The notes under the pieces: model-generated
Seen by the model: the letters and a program-made list of their open reading frames with translations, nothing else
What the model was told of the DNA's origin: nothing
Databases searched by the model: none
Translations under genes and position numbers: made by a program
Assembly (NCBI GenBank): GCA_029582165.1
Contig: CM055875.1
Location: 27,974,644 to 28,038,643 of the forward strand
From: Portulaca oleracea
Lineage: Eukaryota; Streptophyta; Magnoliopsida; Caryophyllales; Portulacaceae
DNA length: 64,000 bases
Direction: 5' to 3'
In this document: positions 1-10,949 of the stretch, one piece after another
Layout of the letters: every line of letters begins with the position of its first letter
Numbering within the stretch: position 1 is the first letter of the stretch

Positions 1-59
1 TGAGGGCCGCATGTTACATATGGAGGTATCCAATACTTATTTTCCTCAATCATTTCTTT

Positions 60-375
60 TTGTGTTAGTATGATGGAGATTTAGACGCCCCTAAAAGATG
101 TTTACTCTCCCAACATAGATATTTTCCATACACATGCAAGGTGCTTAAGGGCAAGAGTGTCGCACCACTCATGCTGATCTATGTAGGTCAACCAACTTTT
201 CGTTATTTCCTTTTCTCATTTTTTTTTTTTGTGTCAGTATCTTCGGGAATACGATAGACCATAAATGGGGTTTACCCTCCCAACACATGTTACTACATAT
301 ACAACAAAGTGCTTAAGGGGTGAGAATGTCGCACCACTCACCCCAACCAGTGTAGGTGCATGTAACAACAATTTT
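60..375. repeat. Two diverged tandem repeat units of about 170 bp
   Basis: Two units share the same ordered landmarks: a CTCCCAACA block (about 106 and 277), a GTGCTTAAGGG-type block (about 142 and 310) and a GTCGCACCACTCA block (about 159 and 329). The spacing is about 165-171 bp. No coding potential is seen. They lie on the 3' side of a minus-strand gypsy fragment and may be part of its untranslated tail, but this is not shown. Confidence 0.55.
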
Positions 376-501
376 TCCTTTTTTCTAATTGTATTTTTTT
401 TTCCAGTTTTCTTACTTAGAACATGAATATACAAGAAGCTAAGACTTCCCTCCTAAACTAAGACCATCAAATTAATAGGCCATAAGTGAAGGTTCTAAGC
501 A

Positions 502-664
502 TAGTTATTAAAATCCTGATACTAATCTACGATCCTACGATTTTATGGTTCAAATTCCTCGATGCGATTCTACTATCTATATTTTGATCCACGATCCTAC
601 GTGGGTTAATTCTGATCCTAACTACTCCATAGAACTGAGTTAGGATCCCGATTTTAACAGCCTT
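502..664 (+). mobile_element. Short MITE-like element, copy A (about 163 bp)
   Basis: The left end reads GTTATTAAAATCCTGAT and the right end GATCCCGATTTTAACAG, forming imperfect terminal inverted repeats. The whole unit aligns by eye, reverse-complemented, with 19470-19630 inside an intron of the mevalonate kinase gene, including the internal blocks ACGATCCTAC, GCGATTCTACTATCTA and CCTACGTGGGTTAATTC. There is no ORF. Superfamily is not assigned because no clear TSD is visible. Confidence 0.7.
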
Positions 665-1136
665 AGTTCTAAAGAGACTACATTTTTGTACATATAGGTG
701 AGGTTATTACATTCAAACAAGGCAACAATCACGCAAATCGCCAATCATACACTTACTAATCATTCCTAACTAAGCAATTACGCTATTCAAGCAACCATCA
801 ACACAACTATGTATACAAACTATCTCCAAGTAGAAAATTTAAAATTTTGAAATTTTGCTTCTTTTCGGCTGCTTTCCTGTACTTTTTCTTTCTTTTTCAC
901 AAAACAAGCATGTATGCCATCCCACCCCCACACAAAATCTCTACATTTTCCTCATGGGACATAAGGTGGCACCACACAAAATAGGCATGTATGCCACCGC
1001 ACATACCCTCTGGTTCTTCTTGAGAACCTCAATCTCAGTTTTGTTTCTTGTTCCTTACCTAAGTCAACAGCAAAAATCACGAGGTAGGCCTCATGAGGGC
1101 CAAGAAACACATATTTCAATTCAGCAGGGAGGGGTT
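665..1136. other. Non-genic stretch beside the gypsy fragment
   Basis: No gene is recognised. A short duplicated block (GCATGTATGCCA at about 908 and 985) with flanking CA-rich sequence is present. The stretch may be the non-coding 3' portion of the adjacent minus-strand retroelement. Confidence 0.4.
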
Positions 1137-2017
1137 TCATACCAAGAGTAGTAGAAGAAGGTAGATTAGGCTCACCTTTTCAGGTGTGGTTTGGGATGCA
1201 AACAATGATTCATACAACATGTTACCATCAAAAATATCAACATCACAAACACAATTCACACATTGAGGGTCAATCTCCATTACAAACAACTCATTAGAAT
1301 AAGACACATTCGCATTCATCATCTCACAGTCAATGGTCCCACTCTCCTCATAGAAATTACTTACCCAATTGAGGGTGGCCTGCTCATGCTCATCAAAACC
1401 CATGGGTAATTTGTGCAGGTTAAAAATATTGAACTCCATCGTTAGGTTCCCAAAGGATAGTTTCATTCTCCCATCCTTGCCGTTAATCCAAGTATTTGAG
1501 GTAGTAAGGAATGGGCGGCCAAGAATGACCGAAATCTCATCTCTAGTGCTTTGAACCATAGCGGCCTCAAGTACTACAAAGTCAACAAGAAAAACAAAAT
1601 CCCCAACTTTTATCAGTACATCATCCACTATACCCTTAGGGACCCTAGTAGATCGGTTTGCCAACTGCAATACCATCCTAGTAGGCTTTAGTTCACCTAG
1701 TCCTAACATCTCATACATATGCAAAGGCAGCAAATTCACACTAACACCTAGGTCAAGCAAGGCCCTCTCTATCAAACAGTCACCTATGGTAATAGAAATT
1801 ATGGGGTATCCAGGGTCCTTCTACTTGATGGGCCTTTGGTTTGACAGAATAGAGCTCACATTGGAGGCTAGAAAAGCCTTCTTGGGCACTTGGGTGACCC
1901 TCTTTGTGGTACATAGCTCTTTAAGGAAACAGGCATATGGAGGGATATGTTGGATAACATCTAACAGGGGAATGTTCACCTTGACTTGAGAAAAGGTCTC
2001 CCTAATTTTGTCCAAAA
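1137..2017 (-). pseudogene. Ty3/gypsy retrotransposon protease region, broken
   Basis: In the minus-strand frame the sequence reads LDKIRETFSQVKVNIPLLD, then ASNVSSILSNQRPIK, a TAG stop (1821-1823, where family members have Tyr), then KDPGYPIISITIGDCLIERA and the retropepsin block LLDLGVSVNLLP with the downstream VILGRPFL. This is the gag-protease junction and aspartic protease of plant Ty3/gypsy polyproteins; the protease would cleave the polyprotein. No reverse transcriptase follows, so the copy is truncated. The gag part of the same element lies further 5' on this strand, separated by a 1.2 kb insertion. Host co-option is not suggested, since the frame carries a stop. Confidence 0.85.
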
Positions 2018-3242
2018 AATTTTGGTCCTTGCTCCCTGTTGTTGTACTTTTGAGAGTACAGTTGTGGTATCCACAGGGAGTTGTGTTCCAAGCAGTTAGA
2101 ACTAACTCAAGTGTTTCAAGTTATGTAAATATCAGGGTGATTGTGGTGGTCATCAAGGGAAACTAATGAACTGCGAAAATAGTATAAAAACTCGGGTTGC
2201 TATATAAATATTCAATAAATAATCAATATGAATAGCCTAACCCACCAATTCTAAACAAGCAATTAAGAGTGATCGGTTTCACCATTAAAACTCGCTAAAG
2301 TCATCTCTCGAAGGTCAATGGCTAGTCTAACTATTCTAATTGTCTATTCTCATGGAGTTAGTCTAATTAAACTACAAGAATAGCAACCCCACACCTAGTT
2401 AGAATTCAGTTATTCTCATATCAAAAACTCTAACTATTTTTTCTACTAACACTAGCAAATTAATCTCACCTCTCAGCATAAATCAATTGCCTAAAAATAC
2501 ATATGAATACTTTCTCGAGCTTTTCATCAAACACGTGGTGGGAATGAGAAAACCTCTAACTACAAGCATGAATCTGGATAGATTAGACCTAAACAAGATC
2601 AATTAGCCATCAGACAATTCAATCACAACCCAACAACTCAAAATTACCAACTAATTAATATACTAAAGGAATTAAAGAGAAACAAAATGAATCTAGCAAG
2701 AACATTAATAACATAAAGAGAAAGGGATTGAGAAGGAGAAACTTAGTATTGACTTATAAAATTGAAAGCGAAATCCATGAATCCTTTACATAGAAAAGCA
2801 AATTAAATCTAAGAACTAACCTAAAAGCCTTTAGAGAGGCTAAAGAGAAACCTCTCTCAAACCTTTGATAGAAAATAGCCTAAAACCTAACTAATTTTTT
2901 TCCCAATTAAAATGCTAAAACTGAATTTTGGGCAACATGCACAGGCGTGTGCCTGGGTGTGCGCCTGTGCTGGAATTTCTATTGGATTTTGGATTGGCGC
3001 AGAGGTGTGCGCCTATGGAAAAGTTTCCTTTGGGATCCTTCACACACTCTTTTCATCCCAGCTTCTCCATGGCTTCCTCATTTTTCATCCAACAATCATT
3101 AAAGTGTCGCAAATCATCCAAATTTCAGCTACAATTAACAAAGTTAAGTATTTTAGCTACAACAAGCAAAGATGATCTAAACCAAGTCAAAATTGTGCCA
3201 AAGTAGGTAAAACACTCCTAAAACAAAACTTAAAACTGAGGT
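2018..3242. other. Unidentified ~1.2 kb insertion inside the gypsy gag-pro frame
   Basis: On the minus strand the gag reading stops making sense near 3242 (ending LIKPQF) and resumes near 2018 (starting FLDKIRE), so a block of about 1.2 kb separates two parts normally contiguous in this family. The block is AT-rich and has no convincing ORF. It contains a GC-richer stretch at 2940-3020 where the word GTGTGCGCCT or close variants repeat. No clear TSD or terminal repeat was found. It could be a small LTR-element relic or another non-autonomous insertion. Confidence 0.5.
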
Positions 3243-4910
3243 TTAATTAGGCGGTAAAATTGAGATTTATCCCTCCCGCTTAACCTATTAGGATAGGGTG
3301 AAGGGGGTTTGAAAACCCCTCAAGATGGTGGACTAGTTAGAGGTTTAGTCACATGTGTGGTTTTGGAAGAAGAAGGTTTAATTGTAGTAGTTGGCCTTGC
3401 TTCATTAGATTAATTCTCAGCAGAAATAGTTTCATCAGTAGACACATCATTTGCAGACAGCTTATCAGATACATGGGGAGGGGAAGATTTCATTCTCACT
3501 TTATTGTCGACCTCCTTTTCAAAGTGAAGGGTGTTGACAACATTCAACCCTCTTACTTGATTAGGATCAAAGGAGGGTGAACCTAAGGCTTGTCCATTAG
3601 GATTCGCCTTTGGTTGACCCTTGTCTCTATTAGCTAGCAATAGTTGAGAAAAAGTTTCATTCATTTGTTTCATGATCTTTTCTAAGTTATTATTCATGCT
3701 TTTCTCAACTTCTTTCAATCCGTTTCTCAACTCCCTAGTCTCTCTCTTATGTTTGTCCTCATTGGGATACCCCAATGGAGGTTTCGTTTGGGTCACAAAT
3801 GGTTGGACAGGAGGTCCCCTGAGAGCTCGATAAGTTCCCTGGGCATGTGGTCTAACAATATTTTTTTTTTTTGGGGGGGGGGGCGGAGGGAGGGGATGGG
3901 GGTTTTCTTGGAAACGCCTACCTAGATTTGGTGGTCTCAACACATTTTTATTCTCAGGACCATAAGAGAGTAGAGGGTTCTTGCGATACCCCTGGTGGTA
4001 TGGTTGGTACTAGTCATGCCTATGTTGTTGATGCAATGCATTCACACTTTCATTATTTGTGGCCAGTTGTTGAATTAATATATATGGGACAAGCAGAATA
4101 AATGTGATCAACACGTTGGCACAAAGCATGTAAAATAGGAGGGGAGGGGGAATGAACAATAGTTTGATCCCAAGAATTAACCTGAGCATAGGTTTGGGAT
4201 TGCGAACCAAACAGTTGTTGTTGGGCTATGGTTTTTATCATGTTTTCAAGTGAAGAAAACCTAGCCTCAAAACTTGCACTCTCAGCAAGAGCATTTACAT
4301 CGCCCGTGGCATTGGATAACTAGGCACCTAACTACTCATCCCTAGTCTTATCCCATTGCATTGTCCTCTCAACCATGTTTTCTAGGAACTCTCTGGCCTC
4401 ATTAGCAGTTTCATTCATAAATCCCCCCTACACATCGATTCTAACATCACCCTAGTCAGTTGGTTGACACCTTCATACACACTTTGACACAACCAAGACA
4501 TATCAAAACCACAGTAAGGAAATTGAGACAACAAGTTCTTAAACCTTTCAAAGGCTTTCTAGTACGACTCTCCTCCCTCTTGTCTAAATTTCAAAATTGA
4601 ATTTCCCGATTGCACAGCCAAAGAGTTAGGAAAGTAATTTTTCATGGAAATATTTAGAAATTCGTCCCAAGAGGTAACGGACCTAGGTTGGATGCTATAT
4701 ATCCACTGTTTAGCAGCGTCCTTAAGAGAAAAAGGTAGGTATTTTAGAAGCACATAGTCAAGTGGGACTCTTGGAGGGGGCATCATACCTATGTATTCCT
4801 TATACTCTGTGGTCCAACAAAATAGGTTCTTTCCCAAATACCCAAACAACCTATTTGACATCCCAATAAGCCAACTTTTGCAATAGGTGGTTGAACAGGT
4901 TGTTTACCAA
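3243..4910 (-). pseudogene. Ty3/gypsy retrotransposon gag, degenerate
   Basis: At 4861-4559 the minus strand encodes the plant gypsy gag core: LLKYLPFSLKDAAKQWIYSI, then SWDEFLNISMKNYFPNS and ILKFRQEGGESY. At 3943-3410 it encodes the hydrophilic C-terminal linker with KHKRETRELRNGLKEVEKSM and FSQLLLANRDKGQPKANPNG. The section between (about 4550-3950) is frame-disrupted. Gag would form the retroelement capsid. A T/G homopolymer junction at 3860-3891 breaks the linker. No 5' LTR or primer-binding site is seen upstream, so the element is truncated on both sides. Confidence 0.8.
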
Positions 4911-5858
4911 ACATGGTCATAATATATAAGGAGAAACCATAATGTTAAGAGTTTGTAATTTATTGTTGTGTTTGAGACTTTAAATCTTGAACTTTGAAAT
5001 TAGTGATAGGGGCATGGAGTGGAGAAATAAGTTTGGTTATGTTGAACAACTTCTAGTTAAACTACATGTGTGAGTTTTTCTAACTAGGTACCTGATCAAG
5101 GATTCAGTATTGGTGGATTCAGGGCTGGATTTTGATTTTATGATCTATTTTGAAATAGAGCTGACACTGAATCTTGATTTTAGGATCCAATTTGAAATGG
5201 GTCCAATACTGGATCCTAATATTAGGATCCAATACTAAATGAATCCATGACTAGATCCTTGAACATTAGAGGGGCACCTCGTATTGGTCACTATTAATTC
5301 CAGTTGTATTACTACTTCAACTTTAACTTCAATTTGTGGCCCATTTGTTTTTACAATATTACCAATATTAATTTTGATTCCTAGCTACAGTAACTGTGTT
5401 GTACGTGGTTGACGTTCATAAGAGAAAAAGGCAACCGAGGAAGAGGGAGGGGATAAGGCAGAAGGACAATTGCAAAAACTAAGATTATTTCATCATAAAT
5501 TTATCGTAAAAGTAGGATTTTATAGTGATTTTTTTAATAAAATAAAGGTGATTAATAATTTGTTTTTGTTGTTTTTATAAAAAAAAATTATCTACTGGCA
5601 AATTACTATTTTACATTGATATTCAAAATCTTTCTAATTATTGGTGGTCCGGTAACTGCAACAATTTTTCAATTAATCATACCAAAAAGAGAGAGGTCTC
5701 ATAATAAAATGAGCTCATCTTATAATTTGCGAAAGTGCAAATTCCATGTGTGCATGATTGATTGTGCCACCCAACTTTTATTTTGGTCAAAACTGAGGTG
5801 TAAACTTTTTTTTACGACTGAACTTTCAAACTTTTTTTTTCATCGGTAAGAAACAAGG
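4911..5858. repeat. Intergenic DNA with a short degenerate tandem repeat
   Basis: No gene is recognised. At about 5095-5250 a unit of roughly 44 bp recurs about three times, built on GATTTTAGGATCCAATTTGAAAT-like words with TGGATCC and GAATCC boxes. The rest is AT-rich and featureless. Confidence 0.45.
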
Positions 5859-6110
5859 TTAGGCCGCTCTTCTTTCAAGAGCTCGACCTAATCTATCCCC
5901 AAAAATGATACATCGAAAGTCATAGGACGCAGGGGGATCCCGATACATATAATCAGAGATACTAATACCTGCTTTAGCGAGCCAATCGGCAGCTAAATTG
6001 GCTTCCCTAAAAATATGGTTTAAACTACTGAAGTCACACTTAGCAATGAAGGGAACTTTCAAACTTATTAGAATCGCTACCCAACTTTTTGAATTGATTA
6101 AAACTGTCAT
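5859..6110 (-). pseudogene. RNase H-like domain scrap of a plant LINE
   Basis: The minus strand encodes HIFREANLAADWLAKAG, the signature of the C-terminal RNase H domain found in plant LINE-type reverse transcriptases and related host RNase H-like proteins, followed by a short tail to a stop. Only about 80 residues remain and the catalytic N-terminal half is missing. Most likely a dead LINE fragment; a fragment of a host RNase H-like gene is the alternative. Confidence 0.65.
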
Positions 6111-6360
6111 ACCCAGCGTCTATTTTAAGTTTATTTTTAAATTATCTTTTTTTTTGGGGTAACACAAATAAAATTGGGAACCTTTGATGTAAATAGCAGG
6201 GACAAACTTCCCCTTCTTTTTATTCATCATCTTTCCTCTTCTTTTTCAACTTTCTCAAGGATCCTAAAATTTCATTGCAAAATTTCACATCCAATGTCAT
6301 TGGAAACCCTAAAATTAGGTTATGAGTTATGTTCAGCCAGTGATCTAAAGCATATCTAAC

Positions 6361-8182
6361 TCTAGGACCCGGGAAAAAACATTCAATGGTGCCCTACGCA
6401 GTGTTAGGCGAATCAAAAGAGGTGTCTAGTCTTTAAGAGAATTAAATTGAATTTTACACATTAAAAATGTTCAACCGAAATGTTTGAATTTTATTATGAA
6501 CATTAAAATTTACAATTTGCTCAGAATAAATAAGAAAATCAGAAAAGTCATAAATAATCAACACAAAAACCGAGCCAGTCGAGGAATGACCCAGATCACT
6601 GAACCAGGCGCCATGTTGGTCTGCCTGGCGCCCCGGGCTGTGATCCCCGGCCTTTCCCCGAATGCCTAGGTGATGACACTGGGCTTGGGCCAACAGCCGT
6701 GCAGACCCGCATAGGGTACTGGATGTTGGACCGAGGCCACCGATCTTTTATTATTCACGATTTCCGGTATTCGAATTACTTCGGGAAATAAATAAATTTT
6801 AAAATTCGAATTAAAACCATATTTCGAATGAATCAAATTTAATCAAAATTTTTTTTTATCACAATGTTTAAATGAATTCTTCACAATCCATTTTAATTTT
6901 AATATGCTCGATCTATTAATAAAATATTGGAACCCGGGAGAGAGAATGAGAGGAGGAAATAGGTCGATGGTCTTGGGGAGGGGGGTCCGCCTTTTGTCCG
7001 AGGACCGTGCTGGTCTGCACGCCCTCGGTTCAAGGCTAAAGAATCCATCCCGAGACCCTCAGAAGCAACCGGGACTGAGTACTAACCTTGTGCAGGTCTG
7101 CATGGTGCCCCGGGTTTGCTGAACCGACTTCCTGTCAAATCTTCTCATTTCCGGATTCAAATTCTCCGAGTAGATAAAACATATTACAACGAAAATAAAA
7201 TGCGATGAAAACGAATAAATCAAAGTTATAAAATTATTAGGAGTCGCTGATTAATTTTTAGGAGAATTAATAAACTCAGATGTTTTTGACTCCGCGTAAT
7301 CACGAACCATGATATTCGGATCTGGGGGTAAGGTTACGGATTCGAGAATAAAAACCCTTGAATCTGTCGTTCGAAGAACGGAATCTACTAAGTCGGTTTA
7401 TTAAAGAAAAGAGTAGAAGAGGAAAATTTAATTAGTTTAATTGATGTTATTTAGATGCATGCGGAAATTAAATGCGATAATAATAAAAATACGATAAATG
7501 CAATGAACAAAACACAAATAAATAAAGAATGAACTAAAGTTATCTTTTCAAGTAATTTGGTTTAGATTAGTCATAATCGATATTAATATCAAAATTACAA
7601 TATTATGGATGATTAGAAGAAAACAACAAAAATTAAATGCGAGAATAAAAAATGTCAGAATGTATGTATGCAAAGTGTCAATACTCCCAAGTCGTTTCGG
7701 TGTGTCGAATAAAGTGAAAAATGGGGGTATTTATGGTGTAGGTGAGTGAGGGGATTAAATTTAGAAAATTAAAGAATATGCTAAATATAGCCAGGAGGCC
7801 AAAAATAGCGAATGTGCTGAAAATAGCAATTGGGCAGGTTTGCCTGGCGTGACTTCCAAGGTTTAGCTTGCGCAGCACGCGACCCGAGAATAGGGATATG
7901 GGAAAACGGGCGGCGGGCAGACCCGCACAGTGCCCCGGATCTAGGTAAATAGGTAGCGTGCAGATGCCCGGGCCTGGTCCGACATGCGCCGCCGCCTCGT
8001 CAGACGGGCCGTGTGTCACCTTCCTCTGGGCCATTGTTGCTATTTCTTTTGGGCTGTTTTTGGTTTTCTCTCATTTTTGCATTTCAAACATAATTGGCAT
8101 TTCACCTAAACTAAAAGTAAAAACTGCTCCAATTAAATTTCATAATTACAAAGCTGAACTATGACAAAATTCAACGTCTACA
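6361..8182 (-). mobile_element. Old gypsy-type solo LTR (about 1.8 kb)
   Basis: The unit opens with TCTAGGACCCGGGAAAA and closes with AACGTCTACA, flanked by CTAAC (6356-6360) and CAAAC (8183-8187), a 5-bp TSD with one mismatch. Read on the minus strand it matches the solo LTR at 61793-63271 in order: the TATA region (CACCATAAATACCCC near 7730), the block GGGGGTAAGGTTACGGATTC (7325-7344) and the terminal GGACCCGGG. It lacks coding sequence. Inside, a GC-rich segment is repeated (GGTCTGC...GCCCCGG at 6618, 7095 and 7916; TTTCCGGATTCAAATTCTCC near 7148 echoes 6760). The plant Tat/Ogre group has a similar block, so that affiliation is an inference. Confidence 0.7.
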
Positions 8183-8187
8183 CAAAC

Positions 8188-8868
8188 TCTAAAATGTCTG
8201 AGATTGTTTGAGAGAAGTATGAATAACTCATGCTCAATAAGAAGAATATGAGGGAAGAAAAAAGAAAAAGCACCACTCGAAGGGAGTAATATGTTCTTAT
8301 AATAAGAAGTCATGCCACTCACAGTTGCAAGTCACATACCTTCTTTCCACCTACAATAAGAGCAGGTGTAGCAGGAAGGATTGCGACGTGGGAATTCGTG
8401 CAAAATGAGACGTTCCTGTGGAGCAAGATACACAAATTGATCGAACTCATTCAAAGAAAGGTATGGAGTTCCTAACTTAATTAATTTCCTTTTTCTCCAA
8501 CTAATGGAATATTGACATGTGCAATATATAATTTCTTCTTAAAAAATACTTAAACTTTAAATAAAATGAAGTTTTAAAATTGAAAAAGGAGAAATGAGTT
8601 CCTGTTATTATAAACAAAATAAAATGAAGTTTTAAAAATTAGGAATGATAATGAATGATGTGGAGAGATCAAAATCTCACTTCATTCCAAAAATTAAAAA
8701 TGTTATTGCTCTGATAAGTTGTGTCAAATTTGATCAATTTAAAAAATTAGTCGCAATTTTACCTTTAAAAAAAAAGTTGAAATGACAATTTTAAACAAAG
8801 ATAAAAAAAAAAACTGAGCGAGGTACATAGACATGCACACCAAATTCGAGTAGCAGATCTGTAGACCG
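8188..8868. other. AT-rich intergenic stretch, nothing recognised
   Basis: No ORF with recognisable content, no terminal repeats and no RNA gene could be seen here. Confidence 0.5.
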
Positions 8869-9413
8869 ATTTTTAGCGAGTTCTTGGATAAAAATGCCAC
8901 TAAACTATGTAAAGATTTCAAATTTGTTATTCGAAAAAAAACATGTTATGAAACTGTCATTAATTTATGTTTATGGTGACAAAAATGCTACTTTAGCCCC
9001 ATCTTCTTCTTCCTCAGCCCTCACCCATTTCGCCTGCTTCATCCGACATGGCCTAACCTTCTCCTTATTTGTTCCAAGCCCAAAAATTAGGGCTTTTCCT
9101 CTCCTTCTCCAATTGATTGTTCAAGAAACCCTAATTCCTCACAAAAACCAACAATGGCCGCGCAATGGCTGAACAGAGGAGAGAGAAAGTGAGTTTTTGG
9201 GTGGTTTTCAACGGCAAGATTGATGTTTTTCAGGGCGTTTTAGGTTAAAATCAGTAAGTATAATTTTCAATTGATGATTTTTTTTTTAAGATTAGAGTAT
9301 GTGAGTGTATGTGATTTGGTTTGATTTGGACAATTTGGATGGGTGGGCTTGATTCGTTTTCCTTGGGTGTTGGTGGCTATTTTTGCAACGGTGGTGGATG
9401 GTGGTGGTGTTAG

Positions 9414-10247
9414 TGTTGGGGAGATCCAAGGGGTGAGCCCACTTCAACCAAGGCCCATGGTACACAAGTTAAGTGAGGTTCCATCTTAAAACCAATTGGT
9501 GTTAAGAGGAGTAGCCCACTTGACTTATATACCATGTGCTTTCTCTTTACTTTTTCGATATGGGACATTTACTCATGGGTGAATCCCAACAATCTTTATT
9601 GTTGGGTGTGAAGACCAATTTGTTGGGAGTGGAGACCAAATAGGAGAAGGAAGAAGGTAGAAAGGTGGAAGAAGAGGAGTTGAGGGAGACGCCACCGGGG
9701 GGGATTGACACCACTAGGGGGTGCATCCCCCACCAGCGTGTGGTCACACCTCGACAGCGCCTTGTTTTGCTTGCCCCCCAGTAGCGTCTTCCTATCCCCT
9801 GCTAGCGTCTCTTCCATGCTATTAGCGTCTGGGCTGCGGTGCATCGTTTCTTTGTTGGGCCAAGAATTAAGGCCCACACGTGTGTTTCTCTTGACGACGG
9901 TTTTCTCTTTTTTATTTAGGTTTTTGTAACCTAGGTCTCCTTGTACCCTACTAGTATATAGGGGTCTTGTTCTCCTTGATATATACCACAATAGCAATTG
10001 AGAGTATTTTATCTTATACCACAAGAGATTGCGTTGGGTTCTCGAGTTATGTAAGGCTCTAGGAAGGTTGTGAGAGATTGTGGAGGTCTGGGAATCTCTG
10101 AAACACTGTTGTAATCCTCTGATAGTGCATCGTTCGTGGTTTTTTCCCGGTTTGGGTTTTTCCACGTTAATCCCTTATGTCGAATCTTTATTTATTTTTC
10201 GCCCTGTATATTGTTTGTCTGCTAACCACGCCCTGAAAATCCTAACA
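9414..10247 (+). mobile_element. Solo LTR, 834 bp, with 5-bp TSD
   Basis: The unit begins TGTTGGGGAG and ends AAAATCCTAACA, the TG...CA form of an LTR, and is flanked on both sides by GTTAG (9409-9413 and 10248-10252). A TATA-like AGTATATAGGGG lies near 9951, followed by a likely R/U5 region. No internal coding region, primer-binding site or second LTR is present, so it is the product of LTR-LTR recombination. The TGTTGGG start suggests Ty1/copia, as inference. ORFs read through it are spurious. Confidence 0.85.
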
Positions 10248-10490
10248 GTTAGTAGTGTTAGTCATGGTGAAGCTGGGTGAGAGTGTGTGGCTACATTGGT
10301 GGTTTCGATGGTGGTAAGCTATGATGATGGTGTAATAGTGGTAATGGAGGTGGAGGAACTGCATTTAGAAAGGGGGTGTTAGCTTTTAGGGGTTTTTTTA
10401 GTTGATTAGGTAATTAATGAATGTAATTATTGAATTAGAAGTGGTCACTAAACAATTTCAACAAGTTAAGTTTCATTTTCATACTAATAA

Positions 10491-10722
10491 CTCCATCCGT
10501 TCTTTTTTATCTGTCATTTATGGTTTTCATTATCAATCTTTAATCAATAATTTTTAATATAAAATTTGATAAAAAATATAATATTATACTTTTTTAGTAG
10601 TATTTTTCATTACCAATCTAATAACATCAATTTCATATGATGAATCATTATAAATTAAAATATTAACGATCAAGGTTTTTGACATAATATTTTAGACGAC
10701 AGATAAAAAAGAACCGAGGTAG
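10491..10722. mobile_element. Stowaway-like MITE, 232 bp
   Basis: Ends CTCCATCCGTTCTTTTTTAT and its near-complement at 10698-10722 form TIRs of about 25 bp typical of Stowaway elements (CTCCNTCCGTTC). The flanking bases are TAATAA on both sides, so the exact TA duplication is hidden in a longer match. It is presumably moved in trans by mariner-type transposases like the one encoded at 52162-53278. Confidence 0.75.
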
Positions 10723-10949
10723 TAATAAATTTTAATGACAGTTCATAACATATTTTTTTCAAGCAACAAATGTGTAATTTTAACATAATTCAGAGACATT
10801 TTCATCGGACAACTCGATTTTTACCTGATATGTTAATGATTTATGAATGCTTGCGACTCCATTGCCAACAAAACAAAAGGAAGGAAAACGGAGGAGAAGG
10901 CTTAGACTGTTAAACGCAAGAACACTCCTCCTTTCCATTGAACTTGGCG

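Larger units (their letters stand above)
8877..10816. mobile_element. Non-autonomous DNA transposon with ~85-bp TIRs and 8-bp TSD, nested insertions
   Basis: The left end (8877-8966, CGAGTTCTTGGATAAAAATG onward) matches the reverse complement of the right end (10733-10816, CGAGTTGTCCGATGAAAATG onward), including the shared words AACATGTTATGAAACTGTCA and AATATGTTATGAACTGTCA. Flanks ATTTTTAG (8869-8876) and ATTTTTAC (10817-10824) look like an 8-bp TSD with one mismatch, which fits hAT-type insertion. The interior at 8990-9240 has higher GC and resembles the 5' region of a plant gene (repeated CCCTAA and CTTCTT), so host-sequence capture is possible but unproven. A solo LTR and a Stowaway-like MITE sit inside. 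Confidence 0.65.

Noticed and set aside
9596..10165. 189-residue minus-strand ORF
   Set aside because: It lies wholly inside the TSD-flanked solo LTR at 9414-10247, has no domain and runs against the LTR direction.
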